From positions 1 to 23,589 of IMG/VR virus record IMGVR_UViG_3300034152_000240: DNA of 23,589 nt; one strand, written 5' to 3'. Positions 16,018-23,589 of this stretch are shown in pieces. Position 1 is the first letter of the stretch, and each line of letters opens with the position of its first letter. The notes under the pieces are model-generated. The model did not search any database. It worked only from the letters and a program-made list of their open reading frames with translations, and was not told the DNA's origin. The stretch is from a virus. A program made the translations under genes and the position numbers.

Positions 16018-17247
16018 ATGAAATTAGAGCCGTTTCAAGGTGTATTTGGTTTACCACCCTCAACACATGTAAGTGATGATATGATTGCAAACAGTATGCC
16101 TGTTATGGAAATTGTGCCCTGCACTCCATCGTTTGACAGAGGGTTGACACTATTTAGAATAAACCCAGCTTTTTCAAGATATGCATCAATTGTTTCTAAA
16201 CATGGTTACGAAATTCAGTCTCCTCTTCGATTTGCCTTTATTGCTGATAACTTTCCAACAGATACTTTCACAAATGATTATGGTGAAACATTCTTACAAA
16301 AGATGACGGATGTAGCATCACAAGGTATGCAACAATTAGCGCAAATGTCAGGGGCCGACACCGGAACTGAAGCTCTTTCAAGAATTGGTAAAGAATTTGA
16401 GGGTATAGGCGGAGAGTTGGAGGGTGGATTGGGTAGTATAATCGGGGGTCTTGGTAAAGGAGCTACCGGGCTATCTACCTCATTACAAAAATTAAAGGGA
16501 TCTCTTCAGCAGGGGGGAGACTTTTCGCGAATGATCGGTGGCGGAGCACAAGTTGTTGATAAAATGTTTGCTGGGCATAGAGTTGACTTTCCAAATATCT
16601 GGAGAAATAGTGGTTATCAACCACAATACACAGTAACCATTCGACTCTACAATCCAAACCCAGGAAGTTCTGCTGCAACTGAGAAATATATTATAGGACC
16701 CCTTGCAGTAATTCTAGCATTAGCAGCACCAAGAAGTGATAATGGTAAGACTTACAATTGGCCTTTCTTTCATAAGGTTCGAACAAATGGAATTTGGTGG
16801 CTTGACCCAGGTGTTATCACTAACATATCTGTTATTAAAGGTGGAGATCAACAGCAAATTGCATATAATCAGAAATTAGCAATAGTTGATGTTCGTATTG
16901 ATTTTGCAAGTCTATATACAAGCATGATTCTTGAAGAGGGTGATACGAATATAGAACATCGACCAACAGTTCGAAGATATCTTAGAGAACTGAAAGATAA
17001 CAAGCCCGTGTTTACAAGAAACGTTTTAAGAGCCAACGCTGCTGGTCGTGCTGGTGCGACCAGTGCAACATTTAGACCACAATCAGAAATTGCAACTACT
17101 CAAGGAAACACAAATGCAGCACTTGCAGCTAGACAACCAACCGCAACAGAGACAACTGCAACTGATAGGGTAGCTGTTGCGAACGTATTAATCTCAAACG
17201 ACCTAGAAGTTAAAAACAGACAAAACGGAATCATAAGCCAAGGCTAA
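16018..17247 (+). CDS. Tail tube cap / baseplate protein candidate (gp48/gp54-like)
   Basis: ATG at 16018 is preferred over the TTG one codon upstream because AAGGAGA is at 16004-16010. The 409-aa protein has a central Gly-rich stretch (GKEFEGIGGELEGGLGSIIG). It continues with FPNIWRNSGYQPQYTVTIRL, a PLAVILALAAPRSDNGKTY segment and a C-terminal VDVRIDFASLYTSMI. This resembles, from memory, the tube-initiation protein family around T4 gp48/gp54. The position directly after the tape measure, as in T4 (29-48-54), supports this. The last 70 residues are Ala/Thr-rich and probably flexible. Its stop overlaps the stop of a convergent gene. Confidence 0.55.
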   Translation: MKLEPFQGVFGLPPSTHVSDDMIANSMPVMEIVPCTPSFDRGLTLFRINPAFSRYASIVSKHGYEIQSPLRFAFIADNFPTDTFTNDYGETFLQKMTDVASQGMQQLAQMSGADTGTEALSRIGKEFEGIGGELEGGLGSIIGGLGKGATGLSTSLQKLKGSLQQGGDFSRMIGGGAQVVDKMFAGHRVDFPNIWRNSGYQPQYTVTIRLYNPNPGSSAATEKYIIGPLAVILALAAPRSDNGKTYNWPFFHKVRTNGIWWLDPGVITNISVIKGGDQQQIAYNQKLAIVDVRIDFASLYTSMILEEGDTNIEHRPTVRRYLRELKDNKPVFTRNVLRANAAGRAGATSATFRPQSEIATTQGNTNAALAARQPTATETTATDRVAVANVLISNDLEVKNRQNGIISQG

Positions 17248-18356
17248 CAAATCTGATTTCGCAATACGAGCGTTATATAATATGCGAGAAATTTCTGAAT
17301 TAGAAATTTTGTTTGAGAAGTGAGTTTATCATATCGTGGTTTTTCCTCAGTTTTCTTCAAAACCCCATTAAGCAAAACTTCTACTTGTTGTTTAAAATAA
17401 ATCTTAGCTGTGGTTCTCTTAATAGACATCAAGTTATCAACTCTTTTATAAAAATCTTCTCCACATATCTCAGAAACCTTAGTGACTTCACGAATAAACA
17501 ATTGAAGAACAGTACGAATGTTATCTTGCAAACCGACATCAGTTAATCCCTGAATTATTGTCTGCGCTGTACCCACATTTATCTTTGATCTTTTACGTGC
17601 TTCGTCTCTCGCCTTATTATCAATAAATTTATAAACGGTAATCTTACGAGCAATTTCTGCAACAAGACGATTTGTCTTATCAGGTGTCTGAATTTCTGAA
17701 GGTTTCCCCTCTTCATCTGAAGGAAGCTCTTCTGCGCTTATAGATTTTCCCTGTGCAGAAGCCTTCATATATGTATTTACAAAGCTCTTTACGCTTTGAG
17801 ATATTCGACTTCTAGTATCTTGAATAAAAAGAGAAACTTTATCTAGATCCCAATTCTTTAACCCCTGTTTCCAACGATTTGCCATAGCTTTAGCTATGAA
17901 ATAAAGTGCGTTTGCAATCGTTTTCTCTCGGTGAAAAAGATGTGTTTTCGTAAGAACTTGGAATGTATAATTAAACACACCAACATCACAAAACTTCAGT
18001 TGCTTCTTTAGAAGATTTGCATAATGACGAATAACATACAAAACCATCATGGTAAGGTAACTTCTTACGTCATTTTTTCTTAGGAAATAATGAAGCAAGA
18101 ATACGTACATCATTGCAACCTTATCATTATGTAAAGAAAATTTTGCTTCTTTTCTACCACTCCAAGTTCTCTTAGTAAATGCTTTCAAATCTTCCTCAGT
18201 TAGATTCGTATACTTTAGAAATTCATAGTACACTCCCTTCACACTTGGGTAGTAACAAGGCTCAGCCAATTTGCCAAGTTCTTGCGCAACCGTACGAGAT
18301 ATAATCTGTTTTAATTTTGTCTCATTTATTTTTGCTTTTTCTAATAATTCTTTCAT
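17244..18356 (-). CDS. Unknown 370-aa helical protein at the end of the minus-strand block
   Basis: Not recognised. The protein is basic and looks mostly alpha-helical, with a charged, Pro/Glu-containing linker near residues 205-230 (SAEELPSDEEGKPSEIQ) that may separate two helical domains. Helical stretches such as VAMMYVFLLHYFLR and YLTMMVLYVIRHYANLL are hydrophobic, but they are interrupted by charges and are more likely buried helices than membrane segments. It overlaps the gp6-like gene by ATGA and meets the plus-strand gene tail-to-tail with a 4-bp overlap. As the last gene of the baseplate block, a structural or assembly role is plausible. Confidence 0.75.
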   Translation of the reverse strand: MKELLEKAKINETKLKQIISRTVAQELGKLAEPCYYPSVKGVYYEFLKYTNLTEEDLKAFTKRTWSGRKEAKFSLHNDKVAMMYVFLLHYFLRKNDVRSYLTMMVLYVIRHYANLLKKQLKFCDVGVFNYTFQVLTKTHLFHREKTIANALYFIAKAMANRWKQGLKNWDLDKVSLFIQDTRSRISQSVKSFVNTYMKASAQGKSISAEELPSDEEGKPSEIQTPDKTNRLVAEIARKITVYKFIDNKARDEARKRSKINVGTAQTIIQGLTDVGLQDNIRTVLQLFIREVTKVSEICGEDFYKRVDNLMSIKRTTAKIYFKQQVEVLLNGVLKKTEEKPRYDKLTSQTKFLIQKFLAYYITLVLRNQIC

Positions 18357-20824
18357 ATGATAGTCACCGAAATGTTGTCCTCCGTAAAATATACAAACTC
18401 TGGACCATATAATAAGAGTTGATCTTCTGTAAGTTCTTCAAGTTGGAAATTGAAAAAGATACCAGTCTCGGGTTTAATTAAACGACAATGATCAACACCG
18501 TCAACTTCCTGGACAACGTCAATTATCTCTGATCGGTATATTGTAGCATTTGCTCCAAACCTTGATTTGAACGTTTCATACACCGCAGAACGCACAGCTT
18601 GGGCCAATGCACTAAAAGTTCCAGCATAAGAAGATGATCTAAAAACTTCAATTTGTACATCTAACGGTATATTATATTCTGGAATTGGTATCCACCCACC
18701 AACTTCTGCAAATATATACTTTGCTGCTTGGTTCGTTACATATATAATATCGTCTCCATTTGGTTGAGAATATGTAAAAGTAACATTAGTAGAATCTGTG
18801 CAAGTTATGATTGCATTTTTATTTTCACCAGATGAAAGAATATATCTATCACCTACATTGCAGGAAAGAGGTTCTGATGTAAGTATATCAATTACATTAC
18901 TCTTAGTAGTTTCATTTAAACCCATATTGGTTAGCTTGCCAAAAGCATTTGTAAACTTCACATTAGCAAAGTCCGTTAGCATCTTTCTACTTGCAAGATC
19001 AATTGATGAAACAACCTTTTGTAGAACATCAGATTCAAAATCTGTTTTTGATACGCCATCATAATAATCTTGTTCAATAACTGGAATATCATAGATAATT
19101 ATATTAGAACCATCTGGTGCTGTAGCGGTATTAGAAATCATGAAGTTATCAAGACTGCTTCTCAGTGTTACATCAACTTGGTAGTCAGCAACAATATTTG
19201 CACTTGGATCAAAAATTCTAAAAATTAGATCTTGTGAATCAGAAGGAAAATTAGTATAAGGATTAAATGTATATGTAAAAACACTAGCTGTTGCATCGTT
19301 CGTCATATTTTTTACGGATCCGGTAATGGTATTTCGAAGTTCGCATGTAGCTAGTGATGCATTTGATTCTTCTGATTGATACTGCAATTCAAAAATAGCA
19401 GAATTACCAACCTTTTGAATACTAAGTTGCGTAGCAATAATATCAAATGTTGAAGTATAACTTGTCTGTAAAGTAGGCGTTAGTTCTAATTCAAGAAAGG
19501 TATAATCATATTCAGCCGCAGAATTAAGCAAATCAATTGTCAGATCAAAAAGTGTATAATAATCTACTCCTCGGTGTGTTATGGTTGTTCCTCTCGGGAT
19601 AAATGTAACCGACGGATCAATTGTATAGGTAACATTGCGAGTCGGCACTAAATTATCAACTGTTTCTGTTTCAGAACCAAAGAGTAGATTTGTGAAAATC
19701 TGAATTTCATTAATCTTAATATCAGATCGCTTAAGCACAGGTAGAGCATTAGCTGCAAATGGCGAATCTGGTATAATTGTGCTTATATTCTGATAATCAC
19801 TCTCTGAAACTAATCTATTTAGCGCTGTCAGAGATGCAATTGAATTTGCCCTAATTTCTTCAATAGATTCTTCGTCTTCTCCATTTGTAGCGGGAGAAGT
19901 ATTCGTGACGGTATAATCTACAACTTGAACTGTCCCAGCTAGAGTGGTTGTGTATATTCTATCACCAGTTCTAATTGTTCCTGCAATTACATTTCCACCA
20001 GCTCCCTGAGTGATACCAGTTGTTACAAGTACCGTTGACCCAGGTTCCGGTTGAACTCCGATTAGATTATTACCAAAGAACAAACGAATTCCGCTTGACG
20101 TTCTTCTTGCTACATAACCCTCATCAGTATTTGACATTAAATAAAGACTGTTAAATTCTGTCCATGTCGTAAATCCAGCCGACCCAGGTTCTTGTATCTG
20201 AACTGTTAAAGTAGAAATCTGACCGTCAAATGGAACATCAAGAGTTACAAATTGAAAATCTTGAACGTCATCATCAATCTGAAATTCCTGCTCTAAATTA
20301 CTTATCTGTCGAACAGGTAAAACAAAATAAAGGTTTCCGCCACTTATTGTAATCGGCAATGTATATCTTTTGTTTCCTTCTACCAACGTGGCAGTAGCAG
20401 ATGTATTATTTGTAACCTCAACTGTTACTGTATAATAGGTAGTAAACTCAATTCCATCTTCAGTCTTTAATGTAAAGTCTTCAGGAATAGTGAACGTTAC
20501 ATTTGGATCTGTAAAAGTCAAAGGAAATGCCATCAAAACATTAGCTGTTGAAAATTGTGCATCTTGAGGGTTATAACCTAGAAAAGCAGAAAGATTAAGA
20601 ACAGATTCTTCAAGTTGTGCTGTAGTCATGAAGAATTCACGATAAGTTGAAACTTGATAGAATAAAAGGTTTCCTGTCAGTGTAGAAACAATATCTATAA
20701 TGAATGACAGAAAAGAAGATTTCGTAAGATCCACGTTTTCAAGTTCTAAGTACTCTTTGATCAAATCGCTGATCTGTCTACGAATTGAATCTCTTGATAA
20801 ATATATCTGGTCTGATAATGCCAT
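18353..20824 (-). CDS. Baseplate wedge protein, gp6/gpJ-like
   Basis: The 823-aa protein belongs to the baseplate-J/T4 gp6 group, which forms the wedge ring that triggers sheath contraction. Diagnostic parts: GNLLFYQVSTYREFFMTTA and LEESVLNLSAFLGY (51-84), typical of the N-terminal arm; GIRLFFGNNLIGVQPEPGS then TQGAGGN (245-278), the 'FG...G..P..G' and 'G..GN' signature; and GEDEESIEEIRANSI then NRLVSESDYQNI (315-347), the classic 'G.D.ES.EE.R' plus 'AV...DY' region. The middle, about 400-600, is extended with beta-rich Ser/Thr-rich sequence and is probably an insertion. The C-terminus has the expected 'D.V..V..VDGV' element (IDVVQEVDGVDHCRL). AAAAGGAAAG precedes the ATG. Confidence 0.88.
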   Translation of the reverse strand: MALSDQIYLSRDSIRRQISDLIKEYLELENVDLTKSSFLSFIIDIVSTLTGNLLFYQVSTYREFFMTTAQLEESVLNLSAFLGYNPQDAQFSTANVLMAFPLTFTDPNVTFTIPEDFTLKTEDGIEFTTYYTVTVEVTNNTSATATLVEGNKRYTLPITISGGNLYFVLPVRQISNLEQEFQIDDDVQDFQFVTLDVPFDGQISTLTVQIQEPGSAGFTTWTEFNSLYLMSNTDEGYVARRTSSGIRLFFGNNLIGVQPEPGSTVLVTTGITQGAGGNVIAGTIRTGDRIYTTTLAGTVQVVDYTVTNTSPATNGEDEESIEEIRANSIASLTALNRLVSESDYQNISTIIPDSPFAANALPVLKRSDIKINEIQIFTNLLFGSETETVDNLVPTRNVTYTIDPSVTFIPRGTTITHRGVDYYTLFDLTIDLLNSAAEYDYTFLELELTPTLQTSYTSTFDIIATQLSIQKVGNSAIFELQYQSEESNASLATCELRNTITGSVKNMTNDATASVFTYTFNPYTNFPSDSQDLIFRIFDPSANIVADYQVDVTLRSSLDNFMISNTATAPDGSNIIIYDIPVIEQDYYDGVSKTDFESDVLQKVVSSIDLASRKMLTDFANVKFTNAFGKLTNMGLNETTKSNVIDILTSEPLSCNVGDRYILSSGENKNAIITCTDSTNVTFTYSQPNGDDIIYVTNQAAKYIFAEVGGWIPIPEYNIPLDVQIEVFRSSSYAGTFSALAQAVRSAVYETFKSRFGANATIYRSEIIDVVQEVDGVDHCRLIKPETGIFFNFQLEELTEDQLLLYGPEFVYFTEDNISVTII

Positions 20825-20836
20825 TATGCTTTCCTT

Positions 20837-21487
20837 TTATACAAAATAGAATCCAGAATTATCGTCAAAAATTGCAGATAATGAATCTTTTAATTCTGAA
20901 TGTTTGACAAGAATTCGGTTAATACATTGTGCATCTTCTAATAGATGGATCTTCTTATCATATTCTGTAAATGACAGAATCCGAGAAACAGACTGATCGA
21001 GTTCGTCTGTTGTTCGGCTTTGAAAATTTTTAACGTTCAACTTCCAGAATCTTCTATCAGTGTTTGGAAATATCTCAACCCCCTCAACTCTGAATACTGG
21101 ATATATATCATTTGTTGGTCGAAGAAACTCTTGTTCTAATTTTATCATATCTCCTGGATAAGGTGTAAAGCCGTATGTACTTGGTATCGTAAATGAACTC
21201 ACGTTATCTTTTATATAACCTATATCTTGACCATCAAATGCCGTTGAAATTTCATCTGAATAATAAACTGGTAATAGGAGAATCTTCTCCCATTTAATCC
21301 CAGAGAGATCGCCAATATCGTGATATGGGCCACCAAAAACCTTTTCATCTTCCCATATTGTTTCTTCCTTATCAATATGGTAATATGTCGTGAGAAAGGC
21401 GACAACATGATTTGAGTATACTTCATAGAGCATCTTTTGATACTCGTGAATATAGAAGTACAACCTTTCATATTTTTGTAAATACAT
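20837..21487 (-). CDS. Unknown 216-aa virion-type protein
   Basis: Not confidently recognised. The ATG overlaps the upstream stop by one base (TAATG). The N-terminus is helical (KYERLYFYIHEYQKMLYEVY). A loop-rich region follows (GGPYHDIGDLSGIKWEKILL), then PSTYGFTPYPGDMIKLEQEF, with a C-terminal helix. A compact domain with 'P..GD' and 'V..VE.....YWKL'-like strands is also seen in phage neck and connector proteins such as T4 gp14, but the resemblance is too weak to name it. Its place between gp6-like and gp25-like genes favours a baseplate or tail role. Confidence 0.7.
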   Translation of the reverse strand: MYLQKYERLYFYIHEYQKMLYEVYSNHVVAFLTTYYHIDKEETIWEDEKVFGGPYHDIGDLSGIKWEKILLLPVYYSDEISTAFDGQDIGYIKDNVSSFTIPSTYGFTPYPGDMIKLEQEFLRPTNDIYPVFRVEGVEIFPNTDRRFWKLNVKNFQSRTTDELDQSVSRILSFTEYDKKIHLLEDAQCINRILVKHSELKDSLSAIFDDNSGFYFV

Positions 21488-22695
21488 TATCTACCTGCCT
21501 TCATTCTGCGAAGTTTTGAAAGTCTCTTATCTAAAATTTCTTCGTATTTATGCTTGGACTCAACAGCCCTTTGTCTCCAGTCTTCTAACATATTTAAAAC
21601 TTTCTTTTTACATTTAAGAGGTTTTTTTGATTTATTACATTTTGTCACCTGACTTTGCAAGAATTTTACAGCATATTGTCTTCCTTCATATCTACATTTT
21701 CTGTAGCAGAAATCTCTATCTTTATCTCTAATACAACTTTTCATACAGGCAAAGTCATGTTTTTTAATTATATAATTAACCACATCATTAAAGAAAGGAA
21801 TAGGTAATAGCCACAAACCAAGATATAAAACAATGCGAACTTTCTTTTCCATTTCTGGATTTACCTTTGGTTGATCTACATCTTGCTCAAATATTTTTTG
21901 TGAGATTTTAGTAGCTGATTCTTCAGGGATTCTCTTTATAGCGGAAAATAATGCAAGATGTTCGGGGAACGATAAATTTTTTCTAATAACCGAACTTTCA
22001 GAAATTAAATGCATCAATAAAAGATGATCTAAAGATAGACTTTCATAAGGAACTGCTGAAGTTGGTTTTCTCAACTCCTTTGATGCTTTCTTCGATAACT
22101 CTTTTGCCTTGGCCTGTCTTGCAACATCTTCAATAGCAGCCTTTGCTTTTTCAAGTCGCGATTTCTGTTGTTGTAGTTTCTTCTCCCATTTGACTAAATG
22201 TTTTCTTAATTTCTTTTTACATTTATCTTCGCGTTTATCTTCAAATTGATTACATTTACCAAATTCAGATCTAAGCCGTCTAACTATTCCCTGTGTTGCC
22301 TTATACTGGCATTCATACTTACATACATTTCTTTCTTTTCCTCTTCCAAATCTGTTAAAGCATTGGCGATAGCAAGGATCATTTAACTTTCTCCATGAAT
22401 ATAAAACTAGAGGGCCAAGTAGTGGAGCAGCAGGACCAGCCGCACCAGCCGCAATTATTGAAAAAGAATACTTTAGAAATTTTCTAAAAGCTCCTTCAAA
22501 TTCACGAATTCCTTCTTGCATAATTTCAAAAACTTCATCTTCTGGTAAACTTCTAATTTCTTTACACAGCGCAATGTGCTCTTTAAATGTAGTTCTTTCT
22601 TTAATATACTCGCTATGAATTGCAAAGCGAATTAATTGTTTTCTTCCAATATCAGCAAAAAATTGTCTTTTAATTTTATCCATTCTTAACCTCAT
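21487..22695 (-). CDS. Duplicated twin-CX3C cysteine-rich membrane protein
   Basis: Family not recognised. The 402-aa protein consists of two related halves, roughly 20-185 and 226-395. Each half has a helical FxEHxALxxxIxxxPE element (FKEHIALCKEIRSLPEDE and FPEHLALFSAIKRIPEES), a hydrophobic segment (74-98 and 287-304), then six cysteines. In half 1 they are C108-x3-C112-x12-C125-x3-C129-x18-C148-x10-C159. In half 2 they are C317-x3-C321-x8-C330-x3-C334-x18-C353-x8-C362. A lysine-rich coiled-coil-like helix follows each set. The x3 and x18 spacings are identical. Such pairs could bind metal or form disulfides. The ATG at 22695 overlaps the gp25-like stop (ATGA); ATG at 22683 with GAGG upstream is an alternative. 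A virion role follows from context only. Confidence 0.8.
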   Translation of the reverse strand: MRLRMDKIKRQFFADIGRKQLIRFAIHSEYIKERTTFKEHIALCKEIRSLPEDEVFEIMQEGIREFEGAFRKFLKYSFSIIAAGAAGPAAPLLGPLVLYSWRKLNDPCYRQCFNRFGRGKERNVCKYECQYKATQGIVRRLRSEFGKCNQFEDKREDKCKKKLRKHLVKWEKKLQQQKSRLEKAKAAIEDVARQAKAKELSKKASKELRKPTSAVPYESLSLDHLLLMHLISESSVIRKNLSFPEHLALFSAIKRIPEESATKISQKIFEQDVDQPKVNPEMEKKVRIVLYLGLWLLPIPFFNDVVNYIIKKHDFACMKSCIRDKDRDFCYRKCRYEGRQYAVKFLQSQVTKCNKSKKPLKCKKKVLNMLEDWRQRAVESKHKYEEILDKRLSKLRRMKAGR

Positions 22696-23126
22696 GTGGC
22701 CTCAAGAAATGATCCGAACGTATCTTGATCAAAATCAATAGATAGTTCTCCTGTAACTCCTCTATATGAGACTTCTACGTTAACATTAAAACCTTTGAAA
22801 TTACTAAAGTATGTGACCTCAAGATTTGTTATAGACGCACGATCATCATATCTCAAAAGTGTATCTTCAACTTCATTTTCAATTAGAGAAATAGTCTCTT
22901 CATCGGCTGGTTCAAAGACAAGACGGTATAGCTCGCTACCATACTCTGGATCAAAGATATATGTTCTTCTTGGAGTTTGAAGAATATTGTTCCAAGAATT
23001 TAAGATTACAGCCAATTCTGTAATACGTTTAAAATCGCCACTTGCCACGATCTTGCTTTGATAATCAGCTATCCTACCACCTGCTCCGCGAACCGCCGTA
23101 TTAAATCGATCAAGTAGGTTAGCCAT
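22692..23126 (-). CDS. Baseplate wedge subunit, gp25-like
   Basis: A 144-aa protein of the GPW/gp25 family, a small wedge component that helps nucleate the tail sheath in contractile phages. The core at 46-104 is typical: NILQTPRRTYIFDPEYGSEL, then LVFEPADEETISLIENEVE, then RYDDRASITNLEV. This fits the family pattern 'il.T..ger...pefGs.l...lFep.d......i...i...l...epRi.v..v'. The usual 'EPR' near the end is RYDDRA here. GAGG precedes the ATG. It lies immediately downstream of a gp26-like reading frame, the neighbour expected from T4. Confidence 0.92.
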   Translation of the reverse strand: MANLLDRFNTAVRGAGGRIADYQSKIVASGDFKRITELAVILNSWNNILQTPRRTYIFDPEYGSELYRLVFEPADEETISLIENEVEDTLLRYDDRASITNLEVTYFSNFKGFNVNVEVSYRGVTGELSIDFDQDTFGSFLEAT

Positions 23127-23135
23127 TTATAGTCC

Positions 23136-23390
23136 TCACCATCGTTTTTGTTTAAGCTCAATTTTGTGCTGTTCTTCTTCAATTTGTTTTCTTTTCTCTT
23201 CCTCGAATTCAGATTTCCATTTTAAATATTTCTGAAGCTTATTAACTGGCATTGCCATAATGTCAGTCCAAGATTGCTTGCTAAGTTCCATACATGCAAA
23301 AACATCTTCGTTAAGAGATTTAACATATTTCTCGACATCACTGTGCCGAGTACAATGAACGAAAAAAGCTTTCGACCAATTCAATGTCAT
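23136..23390 (-). CDS. Downstream frame of a possible frameshifted gp26/gp51-like assembly protein
   Basis: This open frame ends at 23136. It encodes HSDVEKYVKSLNEDVFACME, then LSKQSWTDIMAMPVNKLQKY and a Glu/Lys-rich C-terminal helix. The sequence looks like a real helical protein. It overlaps the preceding frame by at least 53 bp. Its possible starts (GTG 23423, ATG 23402, ATG 23390, ATG at about 23294) all lack a ribosome site, unlike most genes in the window. It is in the +1 frame relative to the upstream gene, so it may be made as a fusion through a shift at the T6C site at 23361-23369. If translated independently, the ATG at 23390 is the shortest start that keeps the whole conserved-looking region. 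The 'I..MP...L..Y' tail resembles small phage tail or baseplate chaperones; the family is not certain. Confidence 0.55.
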   Translation of the reverse strand: MTLNWSKAFFVHCTRHSDVEKYVKSLNEDVFACMELSKQSWTDIMAMPVNKLQKYLKWKSEFEEEKRKQIEEEQHKIELKQKRW

Positions 23391-23589
23391 AAACGTCACC
23401 ATGACCACAAGACGAACACACACTCTTCATCTTAAGATCAATTCCATACTGACCAAATTCTTTTTCATAAGTAGAAAATATTGCTCTTTTATCTCTAGCT
23501 GGTAGAGTTAAAAAAGCATCAAGTATATCTTCTCTAGTTTTATATTTTAATGTTTCTTTACTATCCACAATATCTTGTTCAAAGCGATC
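23338..23589 (-). CDS. gp26-like baseplate assembly protein with zinc-ribbon-like C-terminus (partial)
   Basis: The frame is open to the right edge of the window, so the gene begins outside it; an in-window GTG at 23568 has no ribosome site and is unlikely to be the start. The visible 83 residues contain REDILDAFLTLPARDKRAIF, then EKEFGQYGIDL, then VCSSCGHGDVYDIELVESFF. The CxxCG followed by 'i.l...FF' is typical, from memory, of the end of T4 gp26-type baseplate proteins. The position next to gp25 fits this. Only one CxxC pair is visible. After SFF the frame runs seven more codons to a TGA; see the frameshift site. Confidence 0.6.
   Translation of the reverse strand, partial: DRFEQDIVDSKETLKYKTREDILDAFLTLPARDKRAIFSTYEKEFGQYGIDLKMKSVCSSCGHGDVYDIELVESFFRSLYSAQ
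23361..23369 (-). other. Candidate +1 ribosomal frameshift site (GC-TTTTTT-C)
   Basis: On the minus strand the codons are AGC TTT TTT CGT, encoding SFFR. The second TTT can slide one base forward onto TTC; both are read by the same phenylalanine tRNA, so pairing is kept. The new frame then reads GTT CAT TGT and runs on to the stop at 23136, giving ESFF-VHCTRHSDVEKYV. The normal frame ends at the TGA at 23340-23338. No obvious stimulatory structure was seen. A sequencing indel in the A6/T6 run (23362-23367) would give the same picture. Confidence 0.45.

Noticed and set aside
17289-17309. Perfect 8-bp hairpin near the convergent junction as a bidirectional terminator
   Set aside because: The stem is almost entirely A/T with no T run on either strand, so it should be weak.
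23136-23338. ATG at 23338 overlapping the upstream TGA (TGATG) as the start of the downstream gene
   Set aside because: It is out of frame with the coding sequence that ends at 23136.
1-23589. tRNA genes, CRISPR arrays, insertion sequences, attachment sites
   Set aside because: None seen; almost every base is covered by coding sequence and no gene-free stretch exceeds 300 bases.

Overview
The window looks like part of the genome of a large tailed bacteriophage with a contractile tail (myovirus, probably jumbo-sized). It is AT-rich and densely packed, with many ATGA-type stop/start overlaps and strong AGGAG-type ribosome binding sites. The phage assignment rests on a T4 gp17-like large terminase, a tape-measure protein, and gp25-, gp6- and gp27-like baseplate proteins. 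Unusually, these sit beside subunits of a cellular-type multisubunit RNA polymerase (RNAP). The host cannot be named from the sequence.

Layout. 1-223 is a 54-bp perfect inverted repeat around 115 bp. The minus strand of 1-169 encodes the piece of RNAP beta' that should lie just upstream of 170, so the left edge is a fold-back (probably an assembly artefact) or an inversion. 170-3689 (+) encodes the C-terminal end of beta' and then a complete, unsplit 1004-aa beta. 3682-8946 (+) is an accessory block: two small unknown proteins that share a KFDPxEL motif, a GTP cyclohydrolase IB (FolE2), four unrecognised proteins, a degenerate SAM-methyltransferase-like protein and a DUF932-like protein. It closes with a strong intrinsic terminator at 8947-8985. 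9027-17247 (+) is a morphogenesis block: gp27-like hub, large terminase, HExxH metallopeptidase-like protein, tape measure, and a gp48/gp54-like tube-cap candidate. 17244-23589 is a convergent minus-strand block. In transcription order from the right edge it runs: a gp26-like zinc-ribbon reading frame that may continue by +1 frameshift, gp25-like wedge, a duplicated twin-CX3C membrane protein, an unknown virion-type protein, gp6/gpJ-like wedge, and an unknown helical protein.

How it fits together. The beta and beta' subunits probably form a phage RNAP for its own transcription; residues around the rifampicin pocket suggest resistance. FolE2 makes dihydroneopterin triphosphate, the entry point of folate and 7-deazaguanine pathways, which may serve nucleotide or DNA modification. 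The terminase packages DNA, while hub, wedge, tape measure and tube cap build the tail. The gene order gp26-gp25 and tape measure-gp48 resembles T4. The points most worth a second look are the unsplit RNAP beta, the viral FolE2, the duplicated twin-CX3C protein, the possible +1 frameshift at 23361-23369, and a hairpin that appears to bring a distant Shine-Dalgarno next to the start at 6350.
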